Source: Deinococcus sp. (GTDB lineage: Bacteria; Deinococcota; Deinococci; Deinococcales; Deinococcaceae). Taken from it: DNA of 15,858 bases. Shown here one piece after another: positions 1 to 6,688 of this stretch; within the stretch, counting starts at the first letter, position 1, and every line of letters starts with the position of its first letter. The notes under the pieces were generated by a model. That model worked only from the letters and a program-made list of their open reading frames with translations, was not told the origin of the DNA and did not search any database. The stretch lies in assembly GCA_018260375.1 (NCBI GenBank), contig JAGLBF010000046.1:1361-17218 (forward strand), written 5' to 3'. The position numbers were made by a program, and so were the translations under genes.

Positions 1-443
1 CTCAGCCACAACCTGTTCAGCCCGCCGCACCCGCTCAGCCACAACCTGCTCAGCCCCTTACCCATGAGCGCTTGCAAAGCGTTACCTATGTCGTCATGCC
101 GCCTCAGGTTCAGGGCAATACCAATATTGTCAGCGCCGATCAGCTCAAGGAAATCGTCGCCGCCATGTCACGCGACTCTATCAACGCGCTTAAACGCCGC
201 TATCCCGCTGCGCAAGTGAGCCAAGATGTCAACGCGGCCAATGTCGTCCGTGTCACTCCTGTCATGGTCGCTCCTAACGCCTTGGTGCCTTGGGCTTCGG
301 TGCAGGGCCAGCTCATCTTGCAAGACAGTGTCACAGGCCAGCAACTGGTGTCTAGAGGCAGCTACGGTCTGCTGGATGTCTATAACCACCGCGCCGACGC
401 TGCCAACTATGTCTTTGACCAACTGGTTCAACAACTGCCCTAA
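1..443 (+). CDS. C-terminal part of a Pro/Gln-rich, probably exported protein (5' end outside window)
   Basis: The reading frame is open from the window edge (first full codon at position 3) to the TAA at 441-443, so the gene starts upstream. The visible 146 residues begin with about 18 residues of Pro, Gln and Ala repeats, then a folded-looking domain with alternating hydrophobic strands (VTYVVMPPQV, NVVRVTPVMVAP, VQGQLILQDSVTGQQLV) and a C-terminal helix ending FDQLVQQLP. A proline/glutamine linker followed by a small alpha/beta domain is typical of periplasmic or envelope proteins, so export is likely, but the signal peptide lies outside the window. I do not recognise the family. A TTG at 72 could start a shorter frame, but the repeat upstream stays in frame, so a longer gene is more likely. 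A palindromic hairpin follows 24 bp after the stop. Confidence 0.6.
   Translation, partial: QPQPVQPAAPAQPQPAQPLTHERLQSVTYVVMPPQVQGNTNIVSADQLKEIVAAMSRDSINALKRRYPAAQVSQDVNAANVVRVTPVMVAPNALVPWASVQGQLILQDSVTGQQLVSRGSYGLLDVYNHRADAANYVFDQLVQQLP
3..58 (+). repeat. In-frame Pro/Gln/Ala-coding repeat
   Basis: The stretch CAGCCACAACCTG(T/C)TCAGCCC occurs at 3-23 and again at 36-56 with one difference, separated by a Pro/Ala-coding spacer. It encodes QPQPVQP and QPQPAQP. It is probably a flexible linker that can change length by slippage; how far it extends upstream cannot be seen. Confidence 0.6.
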
Positions 444-466
444 TAGCCCAGCTTAAGTACCTGCCG

Positions 467-497
467 GGTAGAAAGTGCATCATGATGCACCTCTACC
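467..497. terminator. Hairpin with a 16-bp perfect palindrome downstream of the first gene
   Basis: GTGCATCATGATGCAC (475-490) is its own reverse complement. It is flanked by GGTAGA (467-472) and TCTACC (492-497), which also pair, with AA opposite C as a small internal loop. The whole forms a compact hairpin 24 bp after the stop of the first gene. There is no T-run after it, so it is a poor classical intrinsic terminator. It could slow transcription, protect the 3' end of the mRNA, or be a dyad bound by a protein. Confidence 0.4.
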
Positions 498-573
498 TTG
501 AACAGCGTCCATAAAGAACAGCGTGAGTAACCAAAACGTAGCTGCTGCTAGAAGTCAAAACCGGTAGAGATAG

Positions 574-617
574 AAAAACACTGCCTCCTGAGTAAGACAT
601 TCAGGAGGTAGTGTTCT
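574..617 (-). terminator. Rho-independent terminator of the YihY-family gene
   Basis: A 15-bp stem (577-591 pairing with 601-615, one G-U wobble) with a 9-nt loop. Read on the minus strand it is followed directly by TTTTT (578-574). It lies 12 bp beyond the stop codon of the minus-strand gene. No matching T-run exists for plus-strand transcripts apart from the TT in the stem itself. Confidence 0.85.
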
Positions 618-628
618 ATAGACAGCTC

Positions 629-1840
629 TTATTTCTTCTTCTTGCCCAGCTGAATCACTTCTGTTTTGCGGGCATATTCTCTAAAGCGGAAGTCTTTGGG
701 GGTTACTCCCTTTGGGTTAAGCAGCCGGGTGAGGCCTAGCAAGCGCAGCACAATCACGGTAGGCAGCGCCAAAAGTGCCAGTGCCGCATTGACAAAGGCC
801 GCCAGCATATTGGGGCGGCGCATGGCGGGCAGAGGCGGGCGCACATAACCGCGTGGCAGCGGGCGCGGGGGCAAGCTCTTGAGGGGCAGCGTGGTTTTGG
901 GCGAGGGAACTGGGTTGCCCTGCGTGTCGGTTAGTTGGTCGTCGGTGTTCTGGCTATATACCCAGGTGACTTCAGCCCCAAAGTAAATGACCATGCTGGA
1001 AAAATAAATCCACAGCAGCACCACAAACAAGGTACTGGCCCCGCCGTAGATGCTGCCTGGGGTGGCGCGGGCAAAGTAAATGCCGATGGCGACCTGTGCC
1101 AGTACAAACAACACCGCCGTCACCGCGCCGCCCACGATCACTTGCTGCCACTTGAGGCGCAAAGCGGGCAACCACTTGTACATAGCCGCAAAGACAGGTG
1201 TAAAAAACACCATAGCCAGCAATCCGCTCACAATTCTTGCAAAGAGTGCGCCCATGCCAAAGTTGTCGCCCATGCGGGTGGCAATCACCGACAAGTAAGT
1301 ATTGCCCGCAATATACAAAATTACCAGAAAACTAAAGAACAGCACCATAAAAAAGCCAACCAGTCGAGTGCGAATCATTTCACCAATGCCTTGTTTGGGC
1401 TTGACGTCCCACATAGCATTGAGCGCACCCTGAACCTGTAAAAAGAGACTGGTGGAGGTCAGAAACAGCGTAAAAATACCTGTCAGCAGCGCCAGTGTAT
1501 TGGCACCAGCATTGTTAAATTGCCGACTGACCCCTGTGATGAGGTTGGTCACCAGTTCACTGACGCTGCTCATAAATTCAGGGGTGGCTGACGGCCCCAT
1601 CAGATTCTTGACCAAATCCAGGGCTTGTTGGGTGGCGCTGGCAATAAACGTGGGATCTGCCGCTTTGCCGTTTAGCACTATCCCCGCTACGGCAATGGCC
1701 AGAAAAATCAGGGGGCCAATAGACGAAATGGCGTAGTAGGCCGTTGCCGCCGCCAGACGCGGGGCATTGTCCTGACTAAAGGCCATCACCGCGTCTTTGA
1801 GTATCAGGTACAGTTCAGCAGGGGTGGGCTTGAGTTTCAT
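629..1840 (-). CDS. YihY/BrkB family (UPF0761) inner-membrane protein
   Basis: A 403-residue integral membrane protein. The N-terminal helix with FSQDNAPRLAAATAYYAISSIGPLIFL is the hallmark of the YihY/virulence factor BrkB family, where 'Asp-Xaa-xxx-Ala-xx-aYY' precedes the first membrane span. About six hydrophobic segments can be seen, near residues 40-62, 112-135, 158-182, 198-222, 232-254 and 266-292, plus a hydrophobic stretch near 350-368 in an otherwise basic, proline-rich C-terminal tail ending in KKKK. The family was once annotated as ribonuclease BN, which is now considered wrong; its transport or envelope role is not settled. The ATG at 1840 has TACACT 7 nt upstream on the minus strand and no ribosome-binding site, which fits a leaderless transcript. 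The gene is monocistronic with its own terminator. Confidence 0.9.
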   Translation of the reverse strand: MKLKPTPAELYLILKDAVMAFSQDNAPRLAAATAYYAISSIGPLIFLAIAVAGIVLNGKAADPTFIASATQQALDLVKNLMGPSATPEFMSSVSELVTNLITGVSRQFNNAGANTLALLTGIFTLFLTSTSLFLQVQGALNAMWDVKPKQGIGEMIRTRLVGFFMVLFFSFLVILYIAGNTYLSVIATRMGDNFGMGALFARIVSGLLAMVFFTPVFAAMYKWLPALRLKWQQVIVGGAVTAVLFVLAQVAIGIYFARATPGSIYGGASTLFVVLLWIYFSSMVIYFGAEVTWVYSQNTDDQLTDTQGNPVPSPKTTLPLKSLPPRPLPRGYVRPPLPAMRRPNMLAAFVNAALALLALPTVIVLRLLGLTRLLNPKGVTPKDFRFREYARKTEVIQLGKKKK

Positions 1841-1853
1841 TGTCTATAGTGTA
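1841..1853 (-). promoter_or_regulatory. Leaderless-type -10 box of the YihY-family gene
   Basis: On the minus strand TACACT (1853-1848) is followed by exactly 7 nt and then the ATG. Transcription would begin at or next to the start codon. I see no convincing -35 box at 16-18 bp. Confidence 0.5.
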
Positions 1854-1964
1854 CAGTCAGGGGAAAGCTTCTGGGTTGTAGTACGGACTATGCTGGCCAG
1901 CTTGCATCGTATGTTCAACACGGTTCAAGTCAGAATCTGCGTAAAATGGCGCTTGCTCCCCCGC

Positions 1965-1970
1965 TATACT
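1965..1970 (+). promoter_or_regulatory. Candidate -10 box for rnhA
   Basis: TATACT (5 of 6 to TATAAT) lies 9 nt before the GTG at 1980 that I choose as start. No Shine-Dalgarno is present, so a leaderless or near-leaderless mRNA is plausible. No clear -35 box. Confidence 0.4.
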
Positions 1971-1979
1971 GATCAGGTT

Positions 1980-2555
1980 GTGACCAAAACCAGCACCCCC
2001 AAATATCCCAAACGTGTCTCGCATCCCAAAAGTGCGGCCCAAAAGCAGCAGCAAGCCGTCCGCGACCTGTTGCCTATGGCCGCCTGTATTCAGCCCACTG
2101 TGCCGGTGGCGGGCAACGCCGTGACCCTGTACTCAGACGGAGCCTGCGACACCCAGGCGGGGCATGGCGGCTGGGCTACCATCATTAAGTACGGTGAGCA
2201 CACGCTTGAGCTATCAGGCAATGCCACAGACACCACCAACAACCGCATGGAGTTGACAGGACTGCTAGAGGGTCTGCGCAAGCTCAAGCGGCCCTGTCAG
2301 GTGCGGGTGGTGACCGACAGCCAGTATCTGCGCAAGGCGTTTACTGACGGCTGGATACTCAAGTGGCAGCGCAACGGCTGGCAAACGGCTGGCCGCGACC
2401 CGGTCAAAAATAAAGACCTGTGGGAAGAACTGATAGAGCAAGCCCACAAGCACGCCCTGACCTTTGTATGGGTCAGGGGGCACAACGGACACGCTGAAAA
2501 TGAACAGGTAGATGAGCGAGCCGTTGCGGAGCGCAAGAAACTGCGCAGGGGATAG
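1980..2555 (+). CDS. rnhA: Ribonuclease HI
   Basis: Cleaves the RNA strand of RNA:DNA hybrids (R-loops, Okazaki primers). From the GTG start the protein has 191 residues. The RNase H fold runs from about residue 47 to 190 and keeps all catalytic residues: D53 in LYSDGAC, E91 in NNRMELTGL, D113 in VVTDSQYL, H168 in VRGHNGH and D178 in QVDERA. The KWQRNGWQTAGRDPVKNKDLWEEL segment, found in E. coli-like type 1 enzymes as the basic protrusion, is also present. About 45 extra residues precede the fold; they are rich in Lys, Gln and Pro. Start choice: GTG 1980 lies 9 nt after a TATACT box. ATGs at 1797, 1890 and 1911 would run into the promoter region or the neighbouring gene, and ATG 2076 would trim the extension to about 15 residues, so the extension is uncertain while the fold is not. 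Confidence 0.9.
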   Translation: MTKTSTPKYPKRVSHPKSAAQKQQQAVRDLLPMAACIQPTVPVAGNAVTLYSDGACDTQAGHGGWATIIKYGEHTLELSGNATDTTNNRMELTGLLEGLRKLKRPCQVRVVTDSQYLRKAFTDGWILKWQRNGWQTAGRDPVKNKDLWEELIEQAHKHALTFVWVRGHNGHAENEQVDERAVAERKKLRRG

Positions 2556-2560
2556 GGCCG

Positions 2561-2637
2561 CGCGGACTGCGCGGTAGGAAAGCGCAGGCGGCGACGTTGC
2601 ACGTTGCGGCTATGCTGGAATGAAGCCAAGTCCGTAG
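2561..2637. repeat. Degenerate copy of the ATACGGA element (right half)
   Basis: GCGGACTGCGCGGTAGG at 2562-2578, followed by CGCAGGCGGCG, a TGGAATG block and AAGTCCGTAG, follows the order of the right half of the full element at 13025-13160 (ACGGACTGCGCGGTATG, CGCAGGCTGCG, TGGAATGGAG, CAGTCCGTAT). Many positions have diverged, so this looks like an old copy. It begins 6 bp after the rnhA stop. Confidence 0.6.
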
Positions 2638-2691
2638 TAGGGACACTCACAGAAGGCTTGCCCCGTTTGTGCGCACGCCCGGCACGGGGGC

Positions 2692-2700
2692 TGTCATAAT
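2692..2700 (+). promoter_or_regulatory. Extended -10 promoter of pheS
   Basis: TGT followed by CATAAT (5 of 6 to TATAAT) forms an extended -10 element. It ends 11 nt before the pheS ATG, which predicts a leader of only a few nucleotides. No Shine-Dalgarno is visible before the ATG. Confidence 0.5.
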
Positions 2701-2711
2701 AGGCAACACTT

Positions 2712-3764
2712 ATGCCCGATACCCTGCAAGCCACCGCCATCGCCGAAATACAAAGCGCCGACACGCTCGAAGCCCTGCAAGTGGTTAAAACCAAGTATGT
2801 AGGCAAGTCGGGCCTTATCACCAGAGAGTTGAGCATGCTGGGCAAGCTACCGCCTGAGGAGCGCAAAACACGCGGCGCAGAAATCAATGTGGTGCGTCAG
2901 GGTATTCAGGCCGTTTTAGACGAGCGTGAGGCGAGCCTTAAGCGGGCCAGCTTAGACGCCAAACTGCAAAGCGAAGCCATAGACGTCACCCTGCCTGGCC
3001 TGCCACTGCCCTCTGGCGGCCTGCACCCCATCACACGGGTATATGATGACCTGATAAACATTTTTACCCGGCTGGGCTACAACACCGTAGAAGGCCCCGA
3101 AGTCGAAGAAGAGCACTACAACTTTGAAGCGCTCAATATCCCCTGGTATCACCCTGCCCGCGAGCTACAAGACACCTTTTGGCTAGCAGACGGCAGGCTG
3201 CTGCGTACCCACACCTCTAACATGCAAGTCAGGTACATGGTGGAGCATGAGCCGCCGCTCAAGATGGTCTCGCGCGGCAAGGTCTACCGCTACGAGGCCA
3301 CCGACGCGACCCATGAGGCGATGTTTCACCAGCTAGAAGGCCTGGTGGTCGGCGAAGGCATTACCATGAGCGACCTAAAAGGCACCATTGCCGAAATGGC
3401 ACAGGGGCTATTTGGTGCCGGGGCCAAGGTGCGTTTTCAGCCCAGTTACTACCCCTTTGTGGAACCGGGGGCCGACTTTTCAGTGTACTGGCAAAACCCG
3501 CGCGGCCAGATGGAGGGCAAAGCGGGCAAATGGTTAGAGCTGGGCGGCTGCGGCATGGTACACCCCAATGTGTTTAGGGCTGTAGACGACCTGCGCGAAA
3601 AGGCCGGCAAAGCGCGCGTGTATGAAGGCAAAACCGGCTTTGCCTTTGGCCTGGGGCCAGAGCGGATGGCCATGCTCAAATACGGCATCCCCGACATCAG
3701 GTACTTTTATGCCAACGACCCCAAAGTCATCGGGCAATTTCGGGGCGAGTTGAACGGGGTCTGA
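2712..3764 (+). CDS. pheS: Phenylalanyl-tRNA synthetase alpha subunit
   Basis: Class II catalytic subunit; with PheT it forms a heterotetramer that charges tRNA-Phe. The 350-residue length is normal. Residues 1-85 form the N-terminal coiled coil that touches tRNA. The catalytic core follows: motif 1 region around RVYDDLINIFTRLGYNTVEGPEVE, LLRTHTSNMQVRYM, motif 2 as VYRYEATDATHEAMFHQLEG, FQPSYYPFVEPGADF, the GCGMVHPNV loop, and motif 3 as FAFGLGPERMAML. The stop codon TGA coincides with the first bases of an inserted element (TGATACGG), so the last residues (GELNGV) may have been set by that insertion. pheT does not follow; asd does. Confidence 0.97.
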   Translation: MPDTLQATAIAEIQSADTLEALQVVKTKYVGKSGLITRELSMLGKLPPEERKTRGAEINVVRQGIQAVLDEREASLKRASLDAKLQSEAIDVTLPGLPLPSGGLHPITRVYDDLINIFTRLGYNTVEGPEVEEEHYNFEALNIPWYHPARELQDTFWLADGRLLRTHTSNMQVRYMVEHEPPLKMVSRGKVYRYEATDATHEAMFHQLEGLVVGEGITMSDLKGTIAEMAQGLFGAGAKVRFQPSYYPFVEPGADFSVYWQNPRGQMEGKAGKWLELGGCGMVHPNVFRAVDDLREKAGKARVYEGKTGFAFGLGPERMAMLKYGIPDIRYFYANDPKVIGQFRGELNGV

Positions 3765-3848
3765 TACGGATTCCGATTGATTTGGCGTACTTCCGAATCA
3801 ATCCGAGCGGATGCGAGTGGGAACAGCATACGGACTGCGCGGTATGTC
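3762..3848. repeat. ATACGGA element, copy A (left half, incomplete)
   Basis: Begins TGATACGGATTCCG, then the internal hairpin with arms GATTGATT and AATCAATC around the loop TGGCGTACTTCCG, then GAGCGGATGCGAGTGGGAAC, CATACGGACTGCGCGG and TATG. The right half seen in the copies at 10278 and 13025 is missing; after 3848 the sequence is unrelated. The element's first three bases are the pheS stop codon. Confidence 0.85.
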
Positions 3849-3925
3849 AGCATAGCCAGAAAGGCGCTGACCACTCAGGCCACCGCTGCGCGGCTCCCCC
3901 GTTTTCCCCTTTCACCGCAGCGCGG

Positions 3926-3944
3926 TATACTGACGCTAAAGGAG
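3926..3944 (+). promoter_or_regulatory. -10 box and Shine-Dalgarno of asd
   Basis: TATACT at 3926-3931 is a good -10 box; the AAGGAG at 3939-3944 lies 8 nt before the ATG at 3953. This is one of only two genes in the window with a clear ribosome-binding site, and here the -10 box sits 21 nt before the start, so the mRNA has a short leader. The -35 region (TTTTCC near 3902-3907) is weak. Confidence 0.65.
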
Positions 3945-3952
3945 AATCACTT

Positions 3953-4969
3953 ATGCGCGTAGCTATTGTTGGAGCCACTGGAGCCGTAGGACACGAACTG
4001 ATGAAGGTGCTTGCCGAGTCGCACAAGCAGGGCCTCCTGAATATCACCGAAGTGCAACTATACGCCTCGGCGCGCAGCCAGGGCAAAACGCTTAACTTTG
4101 CGGGCCAAGACCTCACTGTGCAAACCACCCCTGAAGGCCCCATTCCCGCCGACGTGGTACTGGCCTCAGCTGGGGCGAGTATCAGTAAGGCTTTGGCGCA
4201 CCAGTGGGCTTCGGACGGCGCGGTGGTTATTGACAATTCCAGTGCCTTTCGCTACGACGCTGATGTGCCGCTCGTGGTGCCGGAAGTCAACGGCGAAGCC
4301 GCGCTAACCCACCAGGGTATCATCGCCAATCCCAACTGCACCACCGCCATTGCCGTGCTGGCCGTAGCGCCTATACACCGCAAGTACGGCGTAAAACGCA
4401 TGATTGTCTCAACCTATCAGGCCACCAGTGGCGCGGGCCAAAAGGGAATGGACGAGCTGATAGAGCAAACCCGCGTGTACCTGTCGGGCGGTGAAGTGAG
4501 CCACCACGAATTTGTGCACCCCATACCGTTTAATGTGATACCCCATATTGACGTGTTTCAGGATAACGGTTACACCAAAGAGGAGATGAAAGTGGCCTGG
4601 GAAACACGCAAAATTCTGGGCGATGACAGCCTTAACATCTCTTGCACCGCGGTTCGTATCCCTACCCTGCGCACCCACAGCGAAGCCATCACCCTAGAAC
4701 TCAGCACCCCCGCCGTCCCCAGCGAGGTGCGCGCATTGCTCAGTACCGCTGCGGGCGTAGAAGTGCGCGATGACCCCGCCCAAAACCTTTACCCCATGCC
4801 CATAACGGCCAGCGGCAAATATGACGTAGAAGTAGGCCGTATCCGCCAGAGCTTGGTGTTTGACGGCGGCATAGACCTCTTTGTATCAGGCGACCAGTTG
4901 CTAAAAGGCGCGGCACTCAACGCCGTACAAATTGCCGAATACTTGCAGGCTCAGGGCGCTTTGGGTTAA
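3953..4969 (+). CDS. asd: Aspartate-semialdehyde dehydrogenase
   Basis: Reduces aspartyl phosphate to aspartate semialdehyde with NADPH, a branch point to lysine/diaminopimelate, threonine and methionine. The 338 residues contain the nucleotide-binding GATGAVG (7-13), the catalytic cysteine C129 in NPNCTTA, the YQATSGAGQKGM segment, the catalytic-region VHPIPFNVIPHID, and the RIPTLRTHSEAI block with the conserved Arg and His. The start is fixed by AAGGAG 8 nt upstream; a longer frame to 3782 would translate the inserted element and is rejected. The gene stands alone between an element copy and a secreted-protein gene 53 bp downstream. Confidence 0.96.
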   Translation: MRVAIVGATGAVGHELMKVLAESHKQGLLNITEVQLYASARSQGKTLNFAGQDLTVQTTPEGPIPADVVLASAGASISKALAHQWASDGAVVIDNSSAFRYDADVPLVVPEVNGEAALTHQGIIANPNCTTAIAVLAVAPIHRKYGVKRMIVSTYQATSGAGQKGMDELIEQTRVYLSGGEVSHHEFVHPIPFNVIPHIDVFQDNGYTKEEMKVAWETRKILGDDSLNISCTAVRIPTLRTHSEAITLELSTPAVPSEVRALLSTAAGVEVRDDPAQNLYPMPITASGKYDVEVGRIRQSLVFDGGIDLFVSGDQLLKGAALNAVQIAEYLQAQGALG

Positions 4970-5022
4970 AGAGTTGCGGCGCATCTAGAGTTATGCCTTC
5001 ACACCTTAGATTTCTAAGAGTA

Positions 5023-5805
5023 ATGTGCCGACCCAGCTTACCTCTGAGGTTTCGGCCATTTTTATTGGCTCTAGGCCTCTGTACTTTGGGTGTAAGCACG
5101 CAGACCACAGCGCAGGCGGCTGGGGTGGCCGCCAGTCCTCCCGCCGTACTGCGAGACCCCCGGAGCGCCATCATGCGCCAGCCGCTTACCCGCGAGCAAC
5201 AGGCCGACCTAAAACAGATGTTGCTAGAGGTGCAGCAGCGCCCCGCCTACCGCGCCTTGTTTGGTCATAGGCCGCCGCTGACGCTAGAAGACGTACTGCT
5301 CACCTTTACCGCGCCCTTTCGCCGACAAGCTCCCGAACGGCTGGATGTGGTGCGAGCAGGCAAAGCGATACTGCTTATCTGGAATGGTGGTCAGGAAGCC
5401 TGGAGCATGACCAGCAGCCTTCAACTGGCCGAAGATTGCCAGCCCACTCTGGCGTACACCCTGCGCGACATCAACCTAGATGGCCTGCGGGAGATCGCCG
5501 TACAACTAAGCTGCGGCGACAAGATAGCGGGGCGCAGCGTGCTGCTGCTCATTGACTATTCGGCGGTCTACCCCCGCGCTCTGGGGGCCTTGCCGCTAGA
5601 AGAATACGCTATGAGCGGCCCTCAGCCCGAACGCCGTGCGCACATTGTCACCGTGACCAAGGGCCAGCCGCTGCACTTTCAGGGGCAAGAGCTGAGCTTT
5701 ACGGGCCTTGGCCCCGACGGACAGCCCAAGTATCAGCTTACAGGCCAAACTGCCGCGCTGCGCCTGCAACTCAGTTGGCCCTTGGTGGCGCGGCAGTTGT
5801 GGTAA
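5023..5805 (+). CDS. Secreted protein of unknown function with a DxNxDG motif
   Basis: From the ATG at 5023 the product has 260 residues. An N-terminal signal peptide is clear: basic residues, then a hydrophobic core (PFLLALGLCTLGV) and a likely cleavage near TAQA-AG. The mature part contains AILLIWNGGQEAWSM, then CQPTLAYTLRDINLDGLREIAVQLSC. D149, N151 and D153 with G154 have the spacing of a calcium-binding loop of FG-GAP/dockerin type, and C139 and C164 flank it and may form a disulfide. I do not recognise the whole family. An in-frame ATG at 4993 would add ten residues before an already adequate signal peptide; it has no better promoter or ribosome site, so I prefer 5023, but the start is uncertain. 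It lies 53 bp after asd on the same strand. Confidence 0.75.
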   Translation: MCRPSLPLRFRPFLLALGLCTLGVSTQTTAQAAGVAASPPAVLRDPRSAIMRQPLTREQQADLKQMLLEVQQRPAYRALFGHRPPLTLEDVLLTFTAPFRRQAPERLDVVRAGKAILLIWNGGQEAWSMTSSLQLAEDCQPTLAYTLRDINLDGLREIAVQLSCGDKIAGRSVLLLIDYSAVYPRALGALPLEEYAMSGPQPERRAHIVTVTKGQPLHFQGQELSFTGLGPDGQPKYQLTGQTAALRLQLSWPLVARQLW

Positions 5806-5834
5806 GTGCGGTACAGAGGAACATAAGGTGCTGC

Positions 5835-5882
5835 CTTACTGTACTCGTTGCTTGCTGTTCTTGTTGCTTACTGTGCTCGTTG
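5835..5882 (+). repeat. Three tandem 16-bp repeat units
   Basis: CTTACTGTACTCGTTG (5835-5850), CTTGCTGTTCTTGTTG (5851-5866) and CTTACTGTGCTCGTTG (5867-5882) are head-to-tail copies. Units 1 and 3 differ at one base; unit 2 differs from unit 1 at three. The tract begins 30 bp after the secreted-protein stop, in otherwise non-coding sequence. It is not in a supported reading frame. Confidence 0.8.
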
Positions 5883-5919
5883 ATACCAAAGCAGCCAGTT
5901 CGCCTCTGAGAAAGCTCTT

Positions 5920-5954
5920 ATACGGACTGCGCTTTCATACGACGCAATCCGTAC
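5920..5954. repeat. Short ATACGGA element (internally deleted copy)
   Basis: TACGGACTGCG (5921-5931) and CGCAATCCGTA (5943-5953) are near-perfect inverted repeats separated by 11 bp. It starts and ends like the 66-bp copy at 15268-15333 (…TACGGACTGCGCTT / TCCGTACTGTTT), so both belong to one short subfamily with different internal lengths. Confidence 0.75.
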
Positions 5955-6072
5955 TGTTTGCTACGGACGTTGGCCTTCTTTCATTACGTTTTGAATACGC
6001 TTTAAGCTAGCATCCATATCGGTTTTCATTGACCAGGGTCACTCTAAGGCAGGTACAGCCCGAATGAGGCTA

Positions 6073-6675
6073 TCAGTGCTTTCCGCTGTCACCACTAGTT
6101 TCTTTTTTACCTTCTTTACTGCTTTTTTCACGCTCTTCGGCACGGCGGCGCAGTTCACTGGCAAGGTCAGTAAAATCAGAAGCGGTAGGCAAGATATTCT
6201 TGGCGGTTTGCTTGGCTTCCTGCACCACTTGTACTTTCTGCTGTTTGTTAAACGGCAAGCCCTGACGCTTTTGTTCAAAATACTGCTCAGACAAGCGGCC
6301 TAACGCGTAGGTCCAGCCGTAAACCGCAGGCGCAGTAATCAGGCCGCCCACCACAGGCAGGGCAAGCTTGGCAACACCGCGCATCACCTGACGGGCCACC
6401 ATGCCGTAGGCCACCGTAGCACCCAGTTCCTGCACAATTTCACGGGCGCGGTCAGGACTGATATCAAAGCCGTAAATCTTGCCAATGTGCAACACCATTT
6501 TGATTTGAATGGGGGTAATCAACAGCAAGTCAGCAAAAGGCAGCGGCTCTACCGCCACCGCACCCGCCAGCAGTGAAGCGTTACGAATCACTTCTTCGGC
6601 GTTTTCATCCATGCTTTTGTCAGGGTCAATGGCAAAGTTAAAGTTATCTAAGACTTGCTTTATCAGCGGCAACAT
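6073..6675 (-). CDS. DUF697-like membrane-associated helical protein
   Basis: A 200-residue protein. Residues about 30-130 (NASLLAGAVAVEPLPFADLLLITPIQIKMV, then GFDISPDRAREIVQELGATVAYG and VAKLALPVVGGLITAPAVYGWTYALGR) resemble DUF697, a domain found alone or behind GTPase domains and thought to sit in or on membranes with two hydrophobic helices. Function is unknown. The C-terminal 60 residues are polar and strongly charged (KQQKVQVVQEAKQ, LRRRAEEREKSSKEGKKE), likely coiled coil or disordered. Start choice: the ATG at 6675 has TAGCAT exactly 7 nt upstream, the leaderless pattern of its neighbours; a TTG at 6705 would add ten residues across that box. The gene stands alone, divergent from clpC. 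Confidence 0.75.
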   Translation of the reverse strand: MLPLIKQVLDNFNFAIDPDKSMDENAEEVIRNASLLAGAVAVEPLPFADLLLITPIQIKMVLHIGKIYGFDISPDRAREIVQELGATVAYGMVARQVMRGVAKLALPVVGGLITAPAVYGWTYALGRLSEQYFEQKRQGLPFNKQQKVQVVQEAKQTAKNILPTASDFTDLASELRRRAEEREKSSKEGKKETSGDSGKH

Positions 6676-6688
6676 GGCACCTATGCTA
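6676..6688 (-). promoter_or_regulatory. Leaderless-type -10 box of the DUF697-like gene
   Basis: On the minus strand TAGCAT (6688-6683) is followed by 7 nt and the ATG. No Shine-Dalgarno and no clear -35 box are seen. Confidence 0.5.

Noticed and set aside
935..1441. 168-codon open frame opposite the YihY-family gene
   Set aside because: It is antisense to a well-supported membrane protein; its His/Gln/Lys-rich product has no recognisable domain.
2297..2887. 196-codon open frame on the minus strand across rnhA and pheS
   Set aside because: It is antisense to two conserved genes, spans their intergenic region and is rich in Ser, Arg and Cys as shadows commonly are.
3782..3952. Upstream in-frame extension of asd
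   Set aside because: It translates element copy A and the promoter region; AAGGAG at 3939 and the conserved N-terminus MRVAIVGATG fix the start at 3953.
5835..5882. Possible CRISPR array
   Set aside because: The repeats are contiguous without spacers, and no cas gene is in the window.
5708..6010. Open frame across the secreted-protein end and the 16-bp tandem repeats
   Set aside because: It overlaps the secreted protein in another frame and the repeat unit of 16 bp shifts frame at each copy.
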